A stretch of DNA of 64,000 nt from Haloferax mucosum ATCC BAA-1512. GTDB lineage: Archaea; Halobacteriota; Halobacteria; Halobacteriales; Haloferacaceae. Positions 25,059 to 34,100 of the stretch are shown here, in pieces. The translations under genes were made by a program, and so were the position numbers. The DNA lies in the NCBI RefSeq assembly GCF_000337815.1, contig NZ_AOLN01000018.1:1-64000 (forward strand), written 5' to 3'. Within the stretch, counting starts at the first letter, position 1; each line of letters starts with the position of its first letter. Under the pieces are notes generated by a model that had not been told where the DNA came from, searched no databases, and saw only the letters and a list, made by a program, of their open reading frames with translations.

Positions 25059-25448
25059 TTATTCGAGGAACGAGGAGATAGCGTCCGCGAACCCCTCTCT
25101 GTCGTCTTCGTCGCCGCCGACACAGACGACGAGCGGTGCGCTCACCGAGGCGTACACCTTCATCTCGCGTCCCTTCTCCGAGTACCGGGTCCCGGCGACG
25201 CGAACCAAGTCGGCGTCGAGGAGGTTCCCGAGGTGGTGTCGCGCGTTTTGGATGGACGTATCGACCATCTCGGCGAGTTCGGTCGCCGTCGCGGGCGACT
25301 CCTGTAGACACGACAGTATCTCGCGGGCGGTATCACACGAGAGGCTCCCGAGGAGTTGCTCCGTCTCGTCGTCGTTGAGCCAGTGGACACGAGGAGCACT
25401 CTCACCGCTTGTATCGACGTCCCCGTCGGACGGTAGCAACCCTGACAT
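25059..25448 (-). CDS. ArsR-like winged-HTH regulator
   Basis: A 129-residue protein with a winged helix at about residues 30-100 (LLGSLSCDTAREILSCLQ, then TATELAEMVDTSIQNARHHLGNLLDADLV). A wing (YSEKGREMKVYA) follows, then a short acidic tail (VCVGGDEDDREGF). This is the haloarchaeal ArsR/HTH form that regulates by binding at promoters. The effector is not evident; two cysteines lie in the first helices but not in a typical metal-binding CxC. It is downstream of, and co-directional with, the MFS transporter gene, which may be its target. Confidence 0.85.
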   Translation of the reverse strand: MSGLLPSDGDVDTSGESAPRVHWLNDDETEQLLGSLSCDTAREILSCLQESPATATELAEMVDTSIQNARHHLGNLLDADLVRVAGTRYSEKGREMKVYASVSAPLVVCVGGDEDDREGFADAISSFLE

Positions 25449-25506
25449 GATACTGTCAATCAGTGGGAGAAAGTAAACCGTTTCGGACGGTCACGATAAG
25501 GTACAG

Positions 25507-26754
25507 TTATACCGATGCGTTCTCCCCGCGACTGACTCCGGGGAGGAGGTTCGTCGCGTAGAGGACGGTGAGCACCGCGACGACGACGAACAGCCCGCCA
25601 GCGAGCGTCTGATACACGATTTCGAATTCGTAGCCGGCCTCCTTGAGAAGGCCCACAGCGCCGCTTCCGTTCGCCTCCAAGAGGAGTGCAGTCCCGCTGA
25701 AGACGGCGTATGCGCTGCCGCGGGCGTCGTTCGGGAGCGACGAGAGCATGAATGTGTCCAGCGCGGGAAACAGACTGTGGACGACGTAGCCGAGCACCGC
25801 GACGACGACGGCGACGGCGACGAATCCCTGTGCGAACGTGAGCGCGACGAGCGACCCGATGAAGGCGACGAGCAGGCCGAGAATGTAGGGCACGTGCGGG
25901 AGTTTATCCGCGAGTTGCCCCGAAAGCGAGAACGCCGGGACGCCCGCGGCGAAGACGATAGTCAACATCGTCCCCGCTTCGGTGGCGCTGAATCCTTTTC
26001 CGAGGTCCATGTAGACGACGAGGAAATTGAACAGCCCCTGCCAGACGAATCCCGCGGGCGCGATGAATAGAACGCCGGTGAGGATGAGTTTCCAGTGGCC
26101 GAGCGCGGCCGAAAAGTTCCGGTCGGTGCCGGTTCCGGCGCTGGCACTGCCGTCGCGGGAGACGGCGTATAGTAAGAGCGTCACGACCGCGGCGGCGACG
26201 GCGAGCGTTTGGAACGTCTCGCGCCACGTCGTCCCCGCTAAACTGAGGATGAAGACGACGGCCGGCGCGGCGACGACTGCGGCAATCTGGCTCGCAGAGC
26301 CGTGGATACCGACCATCCGACCGACGCGTTCGGGGAACAACTCGCCGACGAGCGGGACGGCGGAGACGAAGTACGCACCCGATGCGAGACCGATACCGAA
26401 CGCGCCGATTTGGAGCGTCAGAAGCGACGTCGCGCTCGCGGTGAACGCCGAAGCGACGACGAGGAGCGTCCCTGCGCCGAGGACGACGCGTCGTCTCGAC
26501 ACCCGCGTCAGCAGGTAGCCGACCGGAATGCGTGGAACCGCGGTTCCGAGCCACACGAGCGTCATCACGATGCCGATAGCCCCAGAACCGACGGCGAAGT
26601 CGCTTTGGAGCGTCTCCACGAGCGGTGGGAACGCAACGCGACCGAAATTGACGAGGAAGACGAGTCCGCAGAGCGTGCCGAAGAGACGACGGGTCACTGA
26701 ACGGGGTTTCTTGGCCCACGAGTCAAGCGTTGCGGAAGCGGACAGCGACGACAC
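25507..26754 (-). CDS. MFS transporter
   Basis: A 415-residue protein with about 12 hydrophobic segments. The motif-A-like loop GYLLTRVSRRRVVLGAG is in the first half, and GQLADKLPHVPYILGLL in the second. These mark the Major Facilitator Superfamily; the substrate is not predictable. The first segment begins near residue 25 (LFGTLCGLVFLVNFGRVAFP). An ArsR-type regulator gene follows it on the same strand and may be in the same operon. Confidence 0.9.
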   Translation of the reverse strand: MSSLSASATLDSWAKKPRSVTRRLFGTLCGLVFLVNFGRVAFPPLVETLQSDFAVGSGAIGIVMTLVWLGTAVPRIPVGYLLTRVSRRRVVLGAGTLLVVASAFTASATSLLTLQIGAFGIGLASGAYFVSAVPLVGELFPERVGRMVGIHGSASQIAAVVAAPAVVFILSLAGTTWRETFQTLAVAAAVVTLLLYAVSRDGSASAGTGTDRNFSAALGHWKLILTGVLFIAPAGFVWQGLFNFLVVYMDLGKGFSATEAGTMLTIVFAAGVPAFSLSGQLADKLPHVPYILGLLVAFIGSLVALTFAQGFVAVAVVVAVLGYVVHSLFPALDTFMLSSLPNDARGSAYAVFSGTALLLEANGSGAVGLLKEAGYEFEIVYQTLAGGLFVVVAVLTVLYATNLLPGVSRGENASV

Positions 26755-26809
26755 ACGTTGGCTCGGGTGGCCACGTCCACAAATCGGTTATCACACGTTC
26801 AATCCGACT

Positions 26810-26975
26810 GTTCAGTCGTCGGTCCCGCGATTCGACCGTATCCGACTGCGTTCAACTGCGCCCGCCCGCATCCGGACTCGTCCAACCAGACCAACCGCAC
26901 TCGGTCGAGCCTAACTACCGTCCGACCCTATCCGACCGCATCCAACCGGACCAGCCGGACCAGCCACGCCCGACC
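26810..26975 (+). repeat. Low-complexity CCGACC/CAACC-rich imperfect repeats
   Basis: Short imperfect repeats of the type TCCGACC, ATCCAACC and GGACCAGCC fill the interval between the divergent MFS and Nnr genes, for example GACCAGCC twice in a row near 26950. The plus strand is strongly C-rich and G-poor, unlike the flanking coding sequence. It has no convincing reading frame. Confidence 0.5.
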
Positions 26976-26981
26976 ACATCT

Positions 26982-26988
26982 GTTAACG
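26982..26988 (+). promoter_or_regulatory. TATA-like element for nnr
   Basis: GTTAACG lies 27 bp before the ATG at 27012, predicting a leaderless mRNA and supporting that start codon. Confidence 0.5.
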
Positions 26989-27011
26989 CGAGGCCGGGCG
27001 AACGACACGCT

Positions 27012-28448
27012 ATGATAACGAGCAGACGCATGGCCGCGGTCGATGTGAACGCCGAAGCGCTCGGCGTCCCGCGGAAGCAACTCATGGAATCGAGCGGAAA
27101 CGCCGTCGCTCGGGTCTGCCGCGACCTCGTTGACCCCGGCGCGACGGTCGCTATCGTCGCCGGACGCGGAAACAACGGCGGCGACGCGCTCGTCGCCGCA
27201 CGGTTTCTACAGGTCTACGACGTGACCGTCCACCTCCTCGGTCGCCCCGAGACGATTGCGACCGACATCGCCCGCGAAAACTGGGACGCGCTCGTCGCCA
27301 GCGAACTCGACCACCGGACCGTCACTGACTCCGCCGCCTTCGACCTCGGCGACCCGGACCTCGTCGTGGACGCGATGCTCGGGACCGGCGTGACCGGTTC
27401 GCTCCGCGAACCAGAGGCGACCGCCGCGAAGGCCATCAACGACGCCGACGCGTCGGTTCTCGCGGTTGACGTGCCGTCCGGTATCGACGCCGACACCGGC
27501 GAGGCCGCGGGCGACGCCGTCGATGCAGACCACGTCGTCACCTTCCACGATGACAAACCCGGACTCGGCGACCTCGATTGCGACGTGACCGTCGCCGACA
27601 TCGGCATTCCGGCGGCCGCAGAACGCTTTACCGGCCCGGGCGACCTGCTCGCCCTCCGGCGCGACGCACAGAGTCACAAAGGCGACCACGGCGACGTGCT
27701 CGTCGTCGGCGGAGGTCCGTACACCGGCGCGCCGGCGCTGGCCGCGCAGGCCGCACTCCGCGCTGGGGCCGACCTCGCTCGCGTCGCGTGCCCCGAACAC
27801 GTCGCACGCGAGGTACAGGGATACTCCGAGAACCTCATCGTCCGCGGCTTCGCGGGCGACCGACTCGCACCCGAGCACGTCCCCGACCTCCTCGGGTTCG
27901 CCGCCGACCGCGACGTCGTCGTCTTCGGACCCGGACTCGGAGACGACGACGACTCACTCGATGCGGTCCGAGCCTTCCTCGACTCCTACGACGGTACCGC
28001 CGTCGTCGATGCCGACGCGCTCCAAGTCGTCCCCGACGTTGACACCGAAGCCACGCTCATCTGCACGCCGCACCAAGGCGAATTGCGACAGATGGGCGGC
28101 GAGACCGACGCCGACTGGGACGTGCGCCGCGACCTCGTTTCGGACTTCGCGGCCGACCTCGGACACACGCTTCTCGTGAAAGGCGCGTACGACGTGATTG
28201 CCGGCGGTGACGAGAGCCGCGTCAACCGAACCGGGAACCCCGGTATGACCGTCGGTGGAACCGGTGACGTGCTCGCGGGCGCGACCGGCGCGCTCGCGGC
28301 AGTGCTTCCGCCCCTCGATGCGGCCGCCGTCGCGGCCTACGCAAACGGACGCGCGGGCGACCTCGCGGCCGACGAATTCGACGGCGGACTGGTCGCAACC
28401 GACCTGCTCGAACGACTCCCCGAGGCCCTCCGAGGGGTTGACGAATGA
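27012..28448 (+). CDS. nnr: Bifunctional NAD(P)H-hydrate epimerase/dehydratase
   Basis: A 478-residue fusion. The N-terminal half (about 1-215) is the YjeF_N epimerase with GRGNNGGDALVAARFL near residue 53. The C-terminal half (about 220-475) is the ribokinase-like dehydratase (carbohydrate kinase fold) with GNPGMTVGGTGDVLAGA near 410-425. Together they repair hydrated NADH and NADPH. The start at 27012 is supported by the TATA-like element 27 bp upstream. The stop overlaps the moaC start (ATGA), so the two genes are co-translated. Confidence 0.95.
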   Translation: MITSRRMAAVDVNAEALGVPRKQLMESSGNAVARVCRDLVDPGATVAIVAGRGNNGGDALVAARFLQVYDVTVHLLGRPETIATDIARENWDALVASELDHRTVTDSAAFDLGDPDLVVDAMLGTGVTGSLREPEATAAKAINDADASVLAVDVPSGIDADTGEAAGDAVDADHVVTFHDDKPGLGDLDCDVTVADIGIPAAAERFTGPGDLLALRRDAQSHKGDHGDVLVVGGGPYTGAPALAAQAALRAGADLARVACPEHVAREVQGYSENLIVRGFAGDRLAPEHVPDLLGFAADRDVVVFGPGLGDDDDSLDAVRAFLDSYDGTAVVDADALQVVPDVDTEATLICTPHQGELRQMGGETDADWDVRRDLVSDFAADLGHTLLVKGAYDVIAGGDESRVNRTGNPGMTVGGTGDVLAGATGALAAVLPPLDAAAVAAYANGRAGDLAADEFDGGLVATDLLERLPEALRGVDE

Positions 28449-29014
28449 GCGACGAAGCGGACACAGACGCCGAAGTCGAGACGGACACAGACGCCGAAAC
28501 CGAGGTGGAATCCAACGCAGACGAGACTGCAGACGACGGGCAAGCACTGACACACGTCGATGACGACGGGACCGTCCAGATGGTCGATGTCGGTGCCAAA
28601 CCAGACACGCGCCGTCGGGCGGTCGCCCACGGGACGATTCACCTCCGAGCCTCGACGATTCGGGCCATCCGCGAAGACCAAATCGGGAAAGGAGACGTGC
28701 TCGCAACCGCCCGAATCGGCGCGATTCAGGCCGTCAAGCACACGTGGGAGACGATTCCGATGTGCCACCAGATTCCCATCACGAACGTCGAGACCGTCTT
28801 CGACGTGGCCGACGAGTCGGTCACGCTCTCTGTCACCGTCGAGACGACCGGGAAGACGGGGTGTGAGATGGAGGCGCTCGAAGGCGTTACGACCGGTCTC
28901 AACGTCGTCTGGGACATGGTGAAGGCCGCCGAGAAGGACGACGCCGGCCAGTATCCGGGAACGAAGATTTCAGACGTGGAAGTCGTCACGAAAGAAAAAG
29001 AGACGCTTGGCTGA
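28445..29014 (+). CDS. moaC: Cyclic pyranopterin monophosphate synthase
   Basis: A 189-residue protein. Residues about 36-189 are a complete MoaC domain with QMVDVGAKPDTRR, the active-site KHTWETIPMCHQIPI, and a Lys in MVKAAEKDD. MoaC makes cyclic pyranopterin monophosphate in molybdopterin synthesis. The first 35 residues are an acidic, low-complexity extension (alternating DTDAEVE) absent from bacterial MoaC; it is likely disordered. Translation is coupled to nnr by a 4-bp overlap. No other moa gene is nearby. Confidence 0.95.
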   Translation: MSDEADTDAEVETDTDAETEVESNADETADDGQALTHVDDDGTVQMVDVGAKPDTRRRAVAHGTIHLRASTIRAIREDQIGKGDVLATARIGAIQAVKHTWETIPMCHQIPITNVETVFDVADESVTLSVTVETTGKTGCEMEALEGVTTGLNVVWDMVKAAEKDDAGQYPGTKISDVEVVTKEKETLG

Positions 29015-29034
29015 GCGCGTCTCGGGTCGAACTC

Positions 29035-30336
29035 TCAGGCCGAATCCGCGGGCACCGAGATGTCTGCGGCCTTCGCTCGCGCTTTTTCGACGATAGCCGG
29101 GCGCGCTTCGAATTCGACGTGGACCTGTTCGCCCTCGTAGTCTTCGCGCTCGACGTGCGCGTGGTCGTAGAGCCACGAGACGAGACTCATCGTGTCGTCG
29201 GCCATCGGTAGCAAGAGTCGTTCCTGCTCCCACGCGGGCAGTTCCCGCTCGACGCGCTCGGCCAGCGCTTCGACGTTCTCGCCGGTGAGACCCGAGACGG
29301 CGACCGGATTCGGTGCGAGCGCCGAGAGCGCGGCGCGTTTTTCTTCGAGTTCCGCGTCGGCCACCTTGTCCACCTTGTTGAACACGGTGACGATGGGGGC
29401 CTCGTTGCGCTCGTAGAGCGTGTCGTGGCTGGTGATGAGCTTTTCGCGCATCTCTTCGAGCGGTTCCGATGCATCAACCACGAGCAACACGAGGTCCGCG
29501 CGATAGACGGAGTCGAGTGTGGATTTGAACGACTCGACGAGCCAGTGGGGAAGGTCGGAGACGAAACCGACCGTGTCGGTCAGAAGGACGTCTCGCTTGC
29601 CCGTTTCGGCCCGCCGAGTCGTCGTTCCGAGGGTCGTGAACAGTTTGTCTTCTGACTCCGCGGTCGGGTCGAGGTCCGGATGCAAGTCGTCGTTTTGGCC
29701 GACCTCCAAGTCCGCGGCGAGTCGTTGCATCAGCGTCGATTTCCCGGCGTTCGTGTAGCCCGCGAGGGCCACGAGGTCGAAGCCGGATTCGCGGCGCTGT
29801 TCGCGTCGTGTCTCTTCTTTCTCCGCGATGGCGTCGAGTTCGTTTTTGATGCGCGAAATCTGCGCTTTGATGTCGCGCTCGCGGCTCTCGTCGTACTCGC
29901 CGAGACCCATGAAGCCGGGGCGCTCGTCGCGTTTCGCTAGCGACGCCTTCGCCTCGGCACGCGGGAGTTCGTACCGGAGTTCGGCGAGTTCGACCTGTAG
30001 CTGCGCCTTGCGGGTGTTCGCCCGCTGGCCGAAGATTTCGAGGATGAGCGTGAAACGGTCGATGACCTCGACATCGTTCGGAAGCTTCTGGCCGATGTTG
30101 TACGTCTGGTAGGGACCCAGTCGGTTATCGACGATAACGGCCGCGGCGTCTTCTCGTGCGACGAGCGACGCTAATTCGCCGACTTTCCCCTCGCCGAAGT
30201 GGAACGCGGCATCCTCTTCGCGGGTCTGTGAGAGGCGCGCGACTACCTCGTAGCCCGCCGCGCGGGCGAGGTCCGAAATCTCCGTGAGGTCGGCGTCTCC
30301 GCGGTCAACGCGCTTTGCGACGACGACGCGCGTCAT
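29035..30336 (-). CDS. hflX: GTPase HflX
   Basis: A 433-residue TRAFAC GTPase. Motifs are GYTNAGKSTLMQRL (G1, near 197), DTVGFVSDLPHWLVES (G3, near 258) and NKVD (G4, near 320). The N-terminal HflX domain has GPYQTYNIGQKLPNDVEVIDR, and a helical region with ELAELRYELPRAEAK lies before the G domain. HflX binds the large ribosomal subunit and rescues or splits stalled ribosomes. ATG at 30336 was taken; a GTG two codons earlier is possible. It is convergent with moaC. Confidence 0.94.
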   Translation of the reverse strand: MTRVVVAKRVDRGDADLTEISDLARAAGYEVVARLSQTREEDAAFHFGEGKVGELASLVAREDAAAVIVDNRLGPYQTYNIGQKLPNDVEVIDRFTLILEIFGQRANTRKAQLQVELAELRYELPRAEAKASLAKRDERPGFMGLGEYDESRERDIKAQISRIKNELDAIAEKEETRREQRRESGFDLVALAGYTNAGKSTLMQRLAADLEVGQNDDLHPDLDPTAESEDKLFTTLGTTTRRAETGKRDVLLTDTVGFVSDLPHWLVESFKSTLDSVYRADLVLLVVDASEPLEEMREKLITSHDTLYERNEAPIVTVFNKVDKVADAELEEKRAALSALAPNPVAVSGLTGENVEALAERVERELPAWEQERLLLPMADDTMSLVSWLYDHAHVEREDYEGEQVHVEFEARPAIVEKARAKAADISVPADSA

Positions 30337-30547
30337 CGCCACACCTCGGATGTGAAGTTCGTTGCCTGCACTGTATCAGTCGGTACTAGCCGCCGGAGCC
30401 ACTTAAGCCCCGTTCGGCCGGGATTACACGTCGAGATGGCGGCTCGTCACCTCCCATTCCATAACCGCGTTTGGTCGCCGGGACTCTTGTAGATTGCCCG
30501 CGCCGGCGGCGAATCTGCCGAGTCTCACGACTGTCCCCCACAAGTAA

Positions 30548-30555
30548 CTTATATG
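30548..30555 (+). promoter_or_regulatory. TATA-like element for the FUN14 gene
   Basis: CTTATATG is centred 26 bp before the ATG at 30577. It overlaps another in-frame ATG (30553), which is therefore unlikely to be the start. Confidence 0.55.
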
Positions 30556-30576
30556 ATCACGTCGGATGTTGGCGGT

Positions 30577-30906
30577 ATGGACCCCTTGCAACTAAGCCTC
30601 GACCCGCAACAACTCGGGTTCGAATTCGGTAGCGGGGCCGTCGTCGGCGGTATCATCGGCTTCGCCGCCAAGAAGGTGGCAAAGATTATCGCCGTCATCG
30701 TCGGTCTCGAACTCGCTGTGTTCAAGTTCCTCGAATCGCGCGGCATCCTCTCAGTCGATTGGGAACGCCTCACCGGCGGCCTCGTGAGTGCGACCCAAGA
30801 CGCCGCGACAGGTGCGCCACCGGACTGGATTTCGACGATTCTCTCCACGCTTTCTATCTCCGCCGGCTTCTCCGGTGGGTTCCTCGTCGGTTTCAAGAAG
30901 GGATAA
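30577..30906 (+). CDS. FUN14 family membrane protein
   Basis: A 109-residue protein with two hydrophobic regions around FEFGSGAVVGGIIGFAAKKVAKI and ILSTLSISAGFSGGFLVGFKKG, the signature of FUN14 proteins. The glycine-rich helices GSGAVVGGIIGF and GFSGGFLVGF are characteristic. In eukaryotes the family includes the mitochondrial FUNDC1; archaeal function is unknown. Promoter position favours this ATG over the one at 30553, which lies inside the TATA element. Confidence 0.85.
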   Translation: MDPLQLSLDPQQLGFEFGSGAVVGGIIGFAAKKVAKIIAVIVGLELAVFKFLESRGILSVDWERLTGGLVSATQDAATGAPPDWISTILSTLSISAGFSGGFLVGFKKG

Positions 30907-30927
30907 CCGCTGGTTAGCGTTGCGCGG

Positions 30928-31514
30928 ATGTCTCACAGCACTGTCGTTGGACTCCTGAATTCCGTGCTTCTCGTCGTGATGGGCTATCGAACCACCCAGT
31001 ACAGAGACGCCATTGCGGACCGTCTTTCGCCGAAAATATACGCCCATCTGAACGGTCGAAGACGAAGTGAGTTTATCGTCGGGTACTCTCGTGGTATCTC
31101 CACTGGAATCCGTACATTTTCTGCGTCCTATTTCCTGTTTGCGGCGGTCGGAGGCGTTACCACGGTCCTCGACGGCCTGTCGTCCCCGTACTCCTACGAG
31201 TACACAGCATTCTGCTCGTGCTGGTCGGTGGGTTGTTAATCGCAGTGGACTCGATTGTCCCGCCGTCACTCGTTTCGACGCCGGAATCGACGGGTATCGT
31301 TCGAGCCACTGTCCACACTGGCGTGGTGTTCTTGTTCGGTGCCGCGTTCATCCAAATCTCGGCTCTCTCCTCGTCGTTTCTCCCCATCCAGCATGCGAGT
31401 GAACTATCGGCTCCGGTAGCACTCGCTATCGAGGTCTCGGCAACGGCGGTGCCGACCCTCGCGCCGTTCGTCGTCAGTTACGTCCTCATACTGGGTCTGG
31501 CTAACGGGCAGTGA
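30928..31514 (+). pseudogene. Membrane protein gene broken by a -1 frameshift
   Basis: Two overlapping frames appear to be one gene. The first (30928-31239) encodes MSHSTVVGLLNSVLLVVMGY through YSYEYT, then stops after a few out-of-character residues (AFCSCWSVGC). The second frame takes up the hydrophobic sequence ILLVLVGGLLIAVDSIV from about 31209 and continues to 31514. Joined, they would give about 195 residues with four to five membrane segments. A one-base deletion between about 31190 and 31210 explains the break. A programmed frameshift or sequencing error cannot be excluded. Confidence 0.55.
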
Positions 31515-31585
31515 AAAAGACAGACTGAGTCGTCCCTCAGTCGTTACAGGTTGTCACCCAGTCGTTGTCGGTTGTCTCTCGGTCG

Positions 31586-32302
31586 TTATAGGTCGTCTTC
31601 GTCCTTTACGATGCGCGTTTCTGCGGTTCCGCTTGTGATGTTGTTCACCTTGTCGTAGAAGTCGTTTTGCATCCCTGCGGGGAACGTGATGACGCCGACC
31701 CACGACCCGTCGCTTTGCCACTCTTCGCGTTCGAGGTCACCGTAACTTCGAATCTGTGCCTGTCCGCTACCGGCGTATTCGGCGGGCAGTTGGACGGCGA
31801 CGGTGACCTCGGCGAACTTGATGGGCAGGACGGGACGGAGCGCGTCGAGCGCGTCGTCAACCTGCGATTCGACCGGCTCCATCGGGTCGATTTTGAATCC
31901 GGCTTCTTCGAGCGCGCGCTCGATTCGCTCGGGCGGGTGCGGCGAGTCGTTCATCTGTGGGTTGACCGCGTTGCGGGCGATGCGGTTGATGAGCGACCGG
32001 CGCTTTTGTTCCTGCATCTCGCGGCGCTGGTCGGCCGTAATCTGGATTTCCCCTTTCTTGACGACCTCGGGGATAATCTCCATCGGGTCGGTCGTTCCGA
32101 ACACCTTTTCGAGGTCGTTTTCGGCGGGGCGGTCACCGCGAGACGCGTCTTCGAACACGTCTTCGGCGGCGATGACCGCTTCGAGGTCGCCGTCGAACTC
32201 GTCGCGCTTGATTGCGAGCGCCGCATCGGGGTCGATGAGCACCTCGAAACGCGCGCCGTGAGATTCCAGGCGGGCCGTGACTGCCTCGTCGAGTGAAATC
32301 AT
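31586..32302 (-). CDS. sdo1: Ribosome maturation factor SDO1 (SBDS homologue)
   Basis: A 238-residue protein with the three-domain SBDS layout: an N-terminal FYSH domain ([28 protein letters not shown]), a helical middle domain ([31 protein letters not shown]) and a C-terminal ferredoxin-like domain ([20 protein letters not shown]). SBDS/SDO1 helps release the anti-association factor aIF6 from 50S subunits. The start at 32302 gives the family length. It is divergent from the NifU-like gene. I expect an ordinary housekeeping role. Confidence 0.95.
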   Translation of the reverse strand: MISLDEAVTARLESHGARFEVLIDPDAALAIKRDEFDGDLEAVIAAEDVFEDASRGDRPAENDLEKVFGTTDPMEIIPEVVKKGEIQITADQRREMQEQKRRSLINRIARNAVNPQMNDSPHPPERIERALEEAGFKIDPMEPVESQVDDALDALRPVLPIKFAEVTVAVQLPAEYAGSGQAQIRSYGDLEREEWQSDGSWVGVITFPAGMQNDFYDKVNNITSGTAETRIVKDEDDL

Positions 32303-32428
32303 AGGTTGCGATACTCTCTCCGTGCTAAAAAGCCCTCGCCGACCGGATGACCGTCGCGGCGTCCCGCGAAATTCGCCGTCTTCGACGGTGAAGAAACCGT
32401 TATGCTGGCCTGTCACCCATCTCACGGT

Positions 32429-32743
32429 ATGACCGAACAATCGTCGGAGAAGTCCCTCGAAGCACGCATCGAACTGTTCATGCGCCGAAACTTCCCGCAG
32501 ATTCAAATGCACGGTGGGAACGCGGGTATCGAGGCGCTCGACGAAGACACAGGAGAGGTGTGGATTTCGCTCACCGGCGCGTGTTCCGGGTGCGGTATCT
32601 CGCCGATGACGATTCAGGCGCTCAAGTCCCGGATGGTCGCCGAGTTCGACGAAATCGACGCCGTACACGCCTCGACCGGCGGCTTCTACGACGACGAATC
32701 AGGCGCGAGCTTCGAACCTGACGTCTCCGACGTACCGTTCTAA
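32429..32743 (+). CDS. NifU C-terminal domain iron-sulfur scaffold protein
   Basis: A 104-residue protein with [21 protein letters not shown] and the Fe-S cluster binding motif [11 protein letters not shown] (Cys52, Cys55). It is the stand-alone NifU C-terminal domain (Nfu type), which carries a 4Fe-4S cluster between two monomers and transfers it to client proteins. The start at 32429 gives a clean N-terminus. It is convergent with the thioredoxin gene. Confidence 0.92.
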   Translation: MTEQSSEKSLEARIELFMRRNFPQIQMHGGNAGIEALDEDTGEVWISLTGACSGCGISPMTIQALKSRMVAEFDEIDAVHASTGGFYDDESGASFEPDVSDVPF

Positions 32744-32806
32744 GCGTCGAAATTACACCGCGGGTTCGGTTCGGGAGACAGCGTCTCCCGGACTCTGACG
32801 CCTCGG

Positions 32807-33142
32807 TTACGCCGCGGCGTCGATGATGTCAACGAGGTCTTCTTTGCTCTGAACGCCGATGACCTGCTTCACCTGCTCGCCGCGAGCGTAGAACTGGAGG
32901 GTCGGGACGCTTCGAATCTGTTTTTCGCGGGCGAGGTCTTGGAGTTCGTCGATGTCAACTTTCGCCACGACGGCGTTCGTCTCCTCGGCGATTTCCTCGA
33001 CGGTGGGTTCGAGCATCTTGCACGGGCCACACCACTCGGCGTGGTAATCGACGAGGACGACGTCGTGGTCGGCGATGAGTTCGTCGAGGTGGGCCGCGCT
33101 CTCGACGTGGATGGGGGCACTGGTCGCGTCTGGTGAACTCAT
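32807..33142 (-). CDS. trx: Thioredoxin
   Basis: A 111-residue thioredoxin with the redox site WCGPCK (Cys38, Cys41), VDIDELQDLAREKQIRSVPTLQFY with the cis-Pro, and a normal C-terminus. It reduces protein disulfides. The frame is open for another 57 codons upstream, through a repeat region, but the ATG at 33142 gives the family start and a TATA-like GGTAAGAG on the minus strand lies about 27 bp before it, predicting a leaderless transcript. Confidence 0.93.
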   Translation of the reverse strand: MSSPDATSAPIHVESAAHLDELIADHDVVLVDYHAEWCGPCKMLEPTVEEIAEETNAVVAKVDIDELQDLAREKQIRSVPTLQFYARGEQVKQVIGVQSKEDLVDIIDAAA

Positions 33143-33244
33143 GCACACACATACCGGCGCGACACTCTTACCCATTGCGCCTGTTTGCGTGGGACCGCAC
33201 GACCGCGAAACGGCGGGTTCGCGCGTCGTCGACTGCGCGTCGGT

Positions 33245-33325
33245 ACTCGACAGTCGATAGTCGGCAGTCGGCACTCGATAGTCGCTACTCGACAACCGGT
33301 AGTTGGCAACCAGCACAGCAGTCGG
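33245..33325. repeat. Imperfect 21-bp direct repeats between thioredoxin and the reductase gene
   Basis: The 10-mer TCGATAGTCG occurs at 33254-33263 and again 21 bp later at 33275-33284, and related steps (ACTCGACA, AGTTGGCA) extend the array. On the minus strand the repeat is in frame with thioredoxin and would encode heptads such as SDYRVPT and ADYRLSS. Confidence 0.55.
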
Positions 33326-33336
33326 CGCGAGCCGAC

Positions 33337-33996
33337 TCAGCAGTCGTACGTCAAGAGCACGCCGTCGTCAACTCGCTCTACCGCGCGCAACGAGAGGCTC
33401 GGAAAGTCCGCGACGAAGCCGTCGCCGTCGGCAAGCGTCGGCGCGTCGCGTCCGCCGATGACCATCGACCCGACGTACAACGAGAGTTCGTCCACGAGAC
33501 CGTCCGAAAACAGCGAGAAGATGACTTCGCCGCCGCCTTCGACCATCAGCCGCTCGACTCCGCGCGCTTCGAGCGCGTCGCAGGCTTCGGGAAACGAGAC
33601 GCGTTCTTCGCCCGCCTCGACGATGACTGCGCCCGACGCTTCGAGGTCGGCGCGGCGGTCTGCGGGTGCGGCCGCCGAGACGAGGACGTACGTCGTCGCC
33701 TCGTCGTCGAGGATTCGGGCGTCTGTCGGGGTTCGCGCCCGCGAGTCGGCGACGACTCGGGCGGGGTGCGGCGGTTCGCCTCGGGCCTCGCGGGCCGAGA
33801 CGAGTTCGTCGTCGTCGAGCGTCAGGTGTGGGTCGTCGGCGAGCACGGTGCCGACGCCGACGAGCACGGCGTCCGTGGTCGCTCGGATTTCGTCCACGCG
33901 GGCGAAGTCGTCGTCGCCACTGATTTTGATTTGCTCGCGGCGGCGCGAGGAGAGTTTGCCATCGACGCTCGTGGCGGCGTTGACGTGGACGTGCAT
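33337..33996 (-). CDS. arfC: 2,5-diamino-6-(ribosylamino)-pyrimidinone 5'-phosphate reductase
   Basis: A 219-residue RibD C-terminal-like reductase. It begins MHVHVNAATSVDGKLS, followed by DPHLTLDDD, RVVADSRARTP and VMVEGGGEVIFSLFSDGLVDE (NADPH-binding loop and active-site Glu/Gly cluster). In Archaea this enzyme reduces the ribosylamino-pyrimidine in the common route to riboflavin and coenzyme F420. The frame extends upstream with Arg-rich, unlike-family sequence; the chosen Met fits the family. It is divergent from the glycosyltransferase gene. Confidence 0.9.
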   Translation of the reverse strand: MHVHVNAATSVDGKLSSRRREQIKISGDDDFARVDEIRATTDAVLVGVGTVLADDPHLTLDDDELVSAREARGEPPHPARVVADSRARTPTDARILDDEATTYVLVSAAAPADRRADLEASGAVIVEAGEERVSFPEACDALEARGVERLMVEGGGEVIFSLFSDGLVDELSLYVGSMVIGGRDAPTLADGDGFVADFPSLSLRAVERVDDGVLLTYDC

Positions 33997-34065
33997 GGCC
34001 GTCTGTCGGTGGGGGCGGCGAAAACGCCTTTCGATGGCCCGTCGTCGCAACATTCCCCGGACAGG

Positions 34066-34075
34066 AATTAAATAG
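34066..34075 (+). promoter_or_regulatory. TATA-like element for the glycosyltransferase gene
   Basis: AATTAAATAG is centred about 30 bp before the ATG at 34101, supporting that start and a leaderless mRNA. Confidence 0.55.
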
Positions 34076-34100
34076 GCATCTGTGGTACATTGTGCCATCA

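Noticed and set aside
32807-33316. Thioredoxin starting 58 codons upstream
   Set aside because: The extension is repeat-derived and unlike any thioredoxin; the promoter fits the inner ATG.
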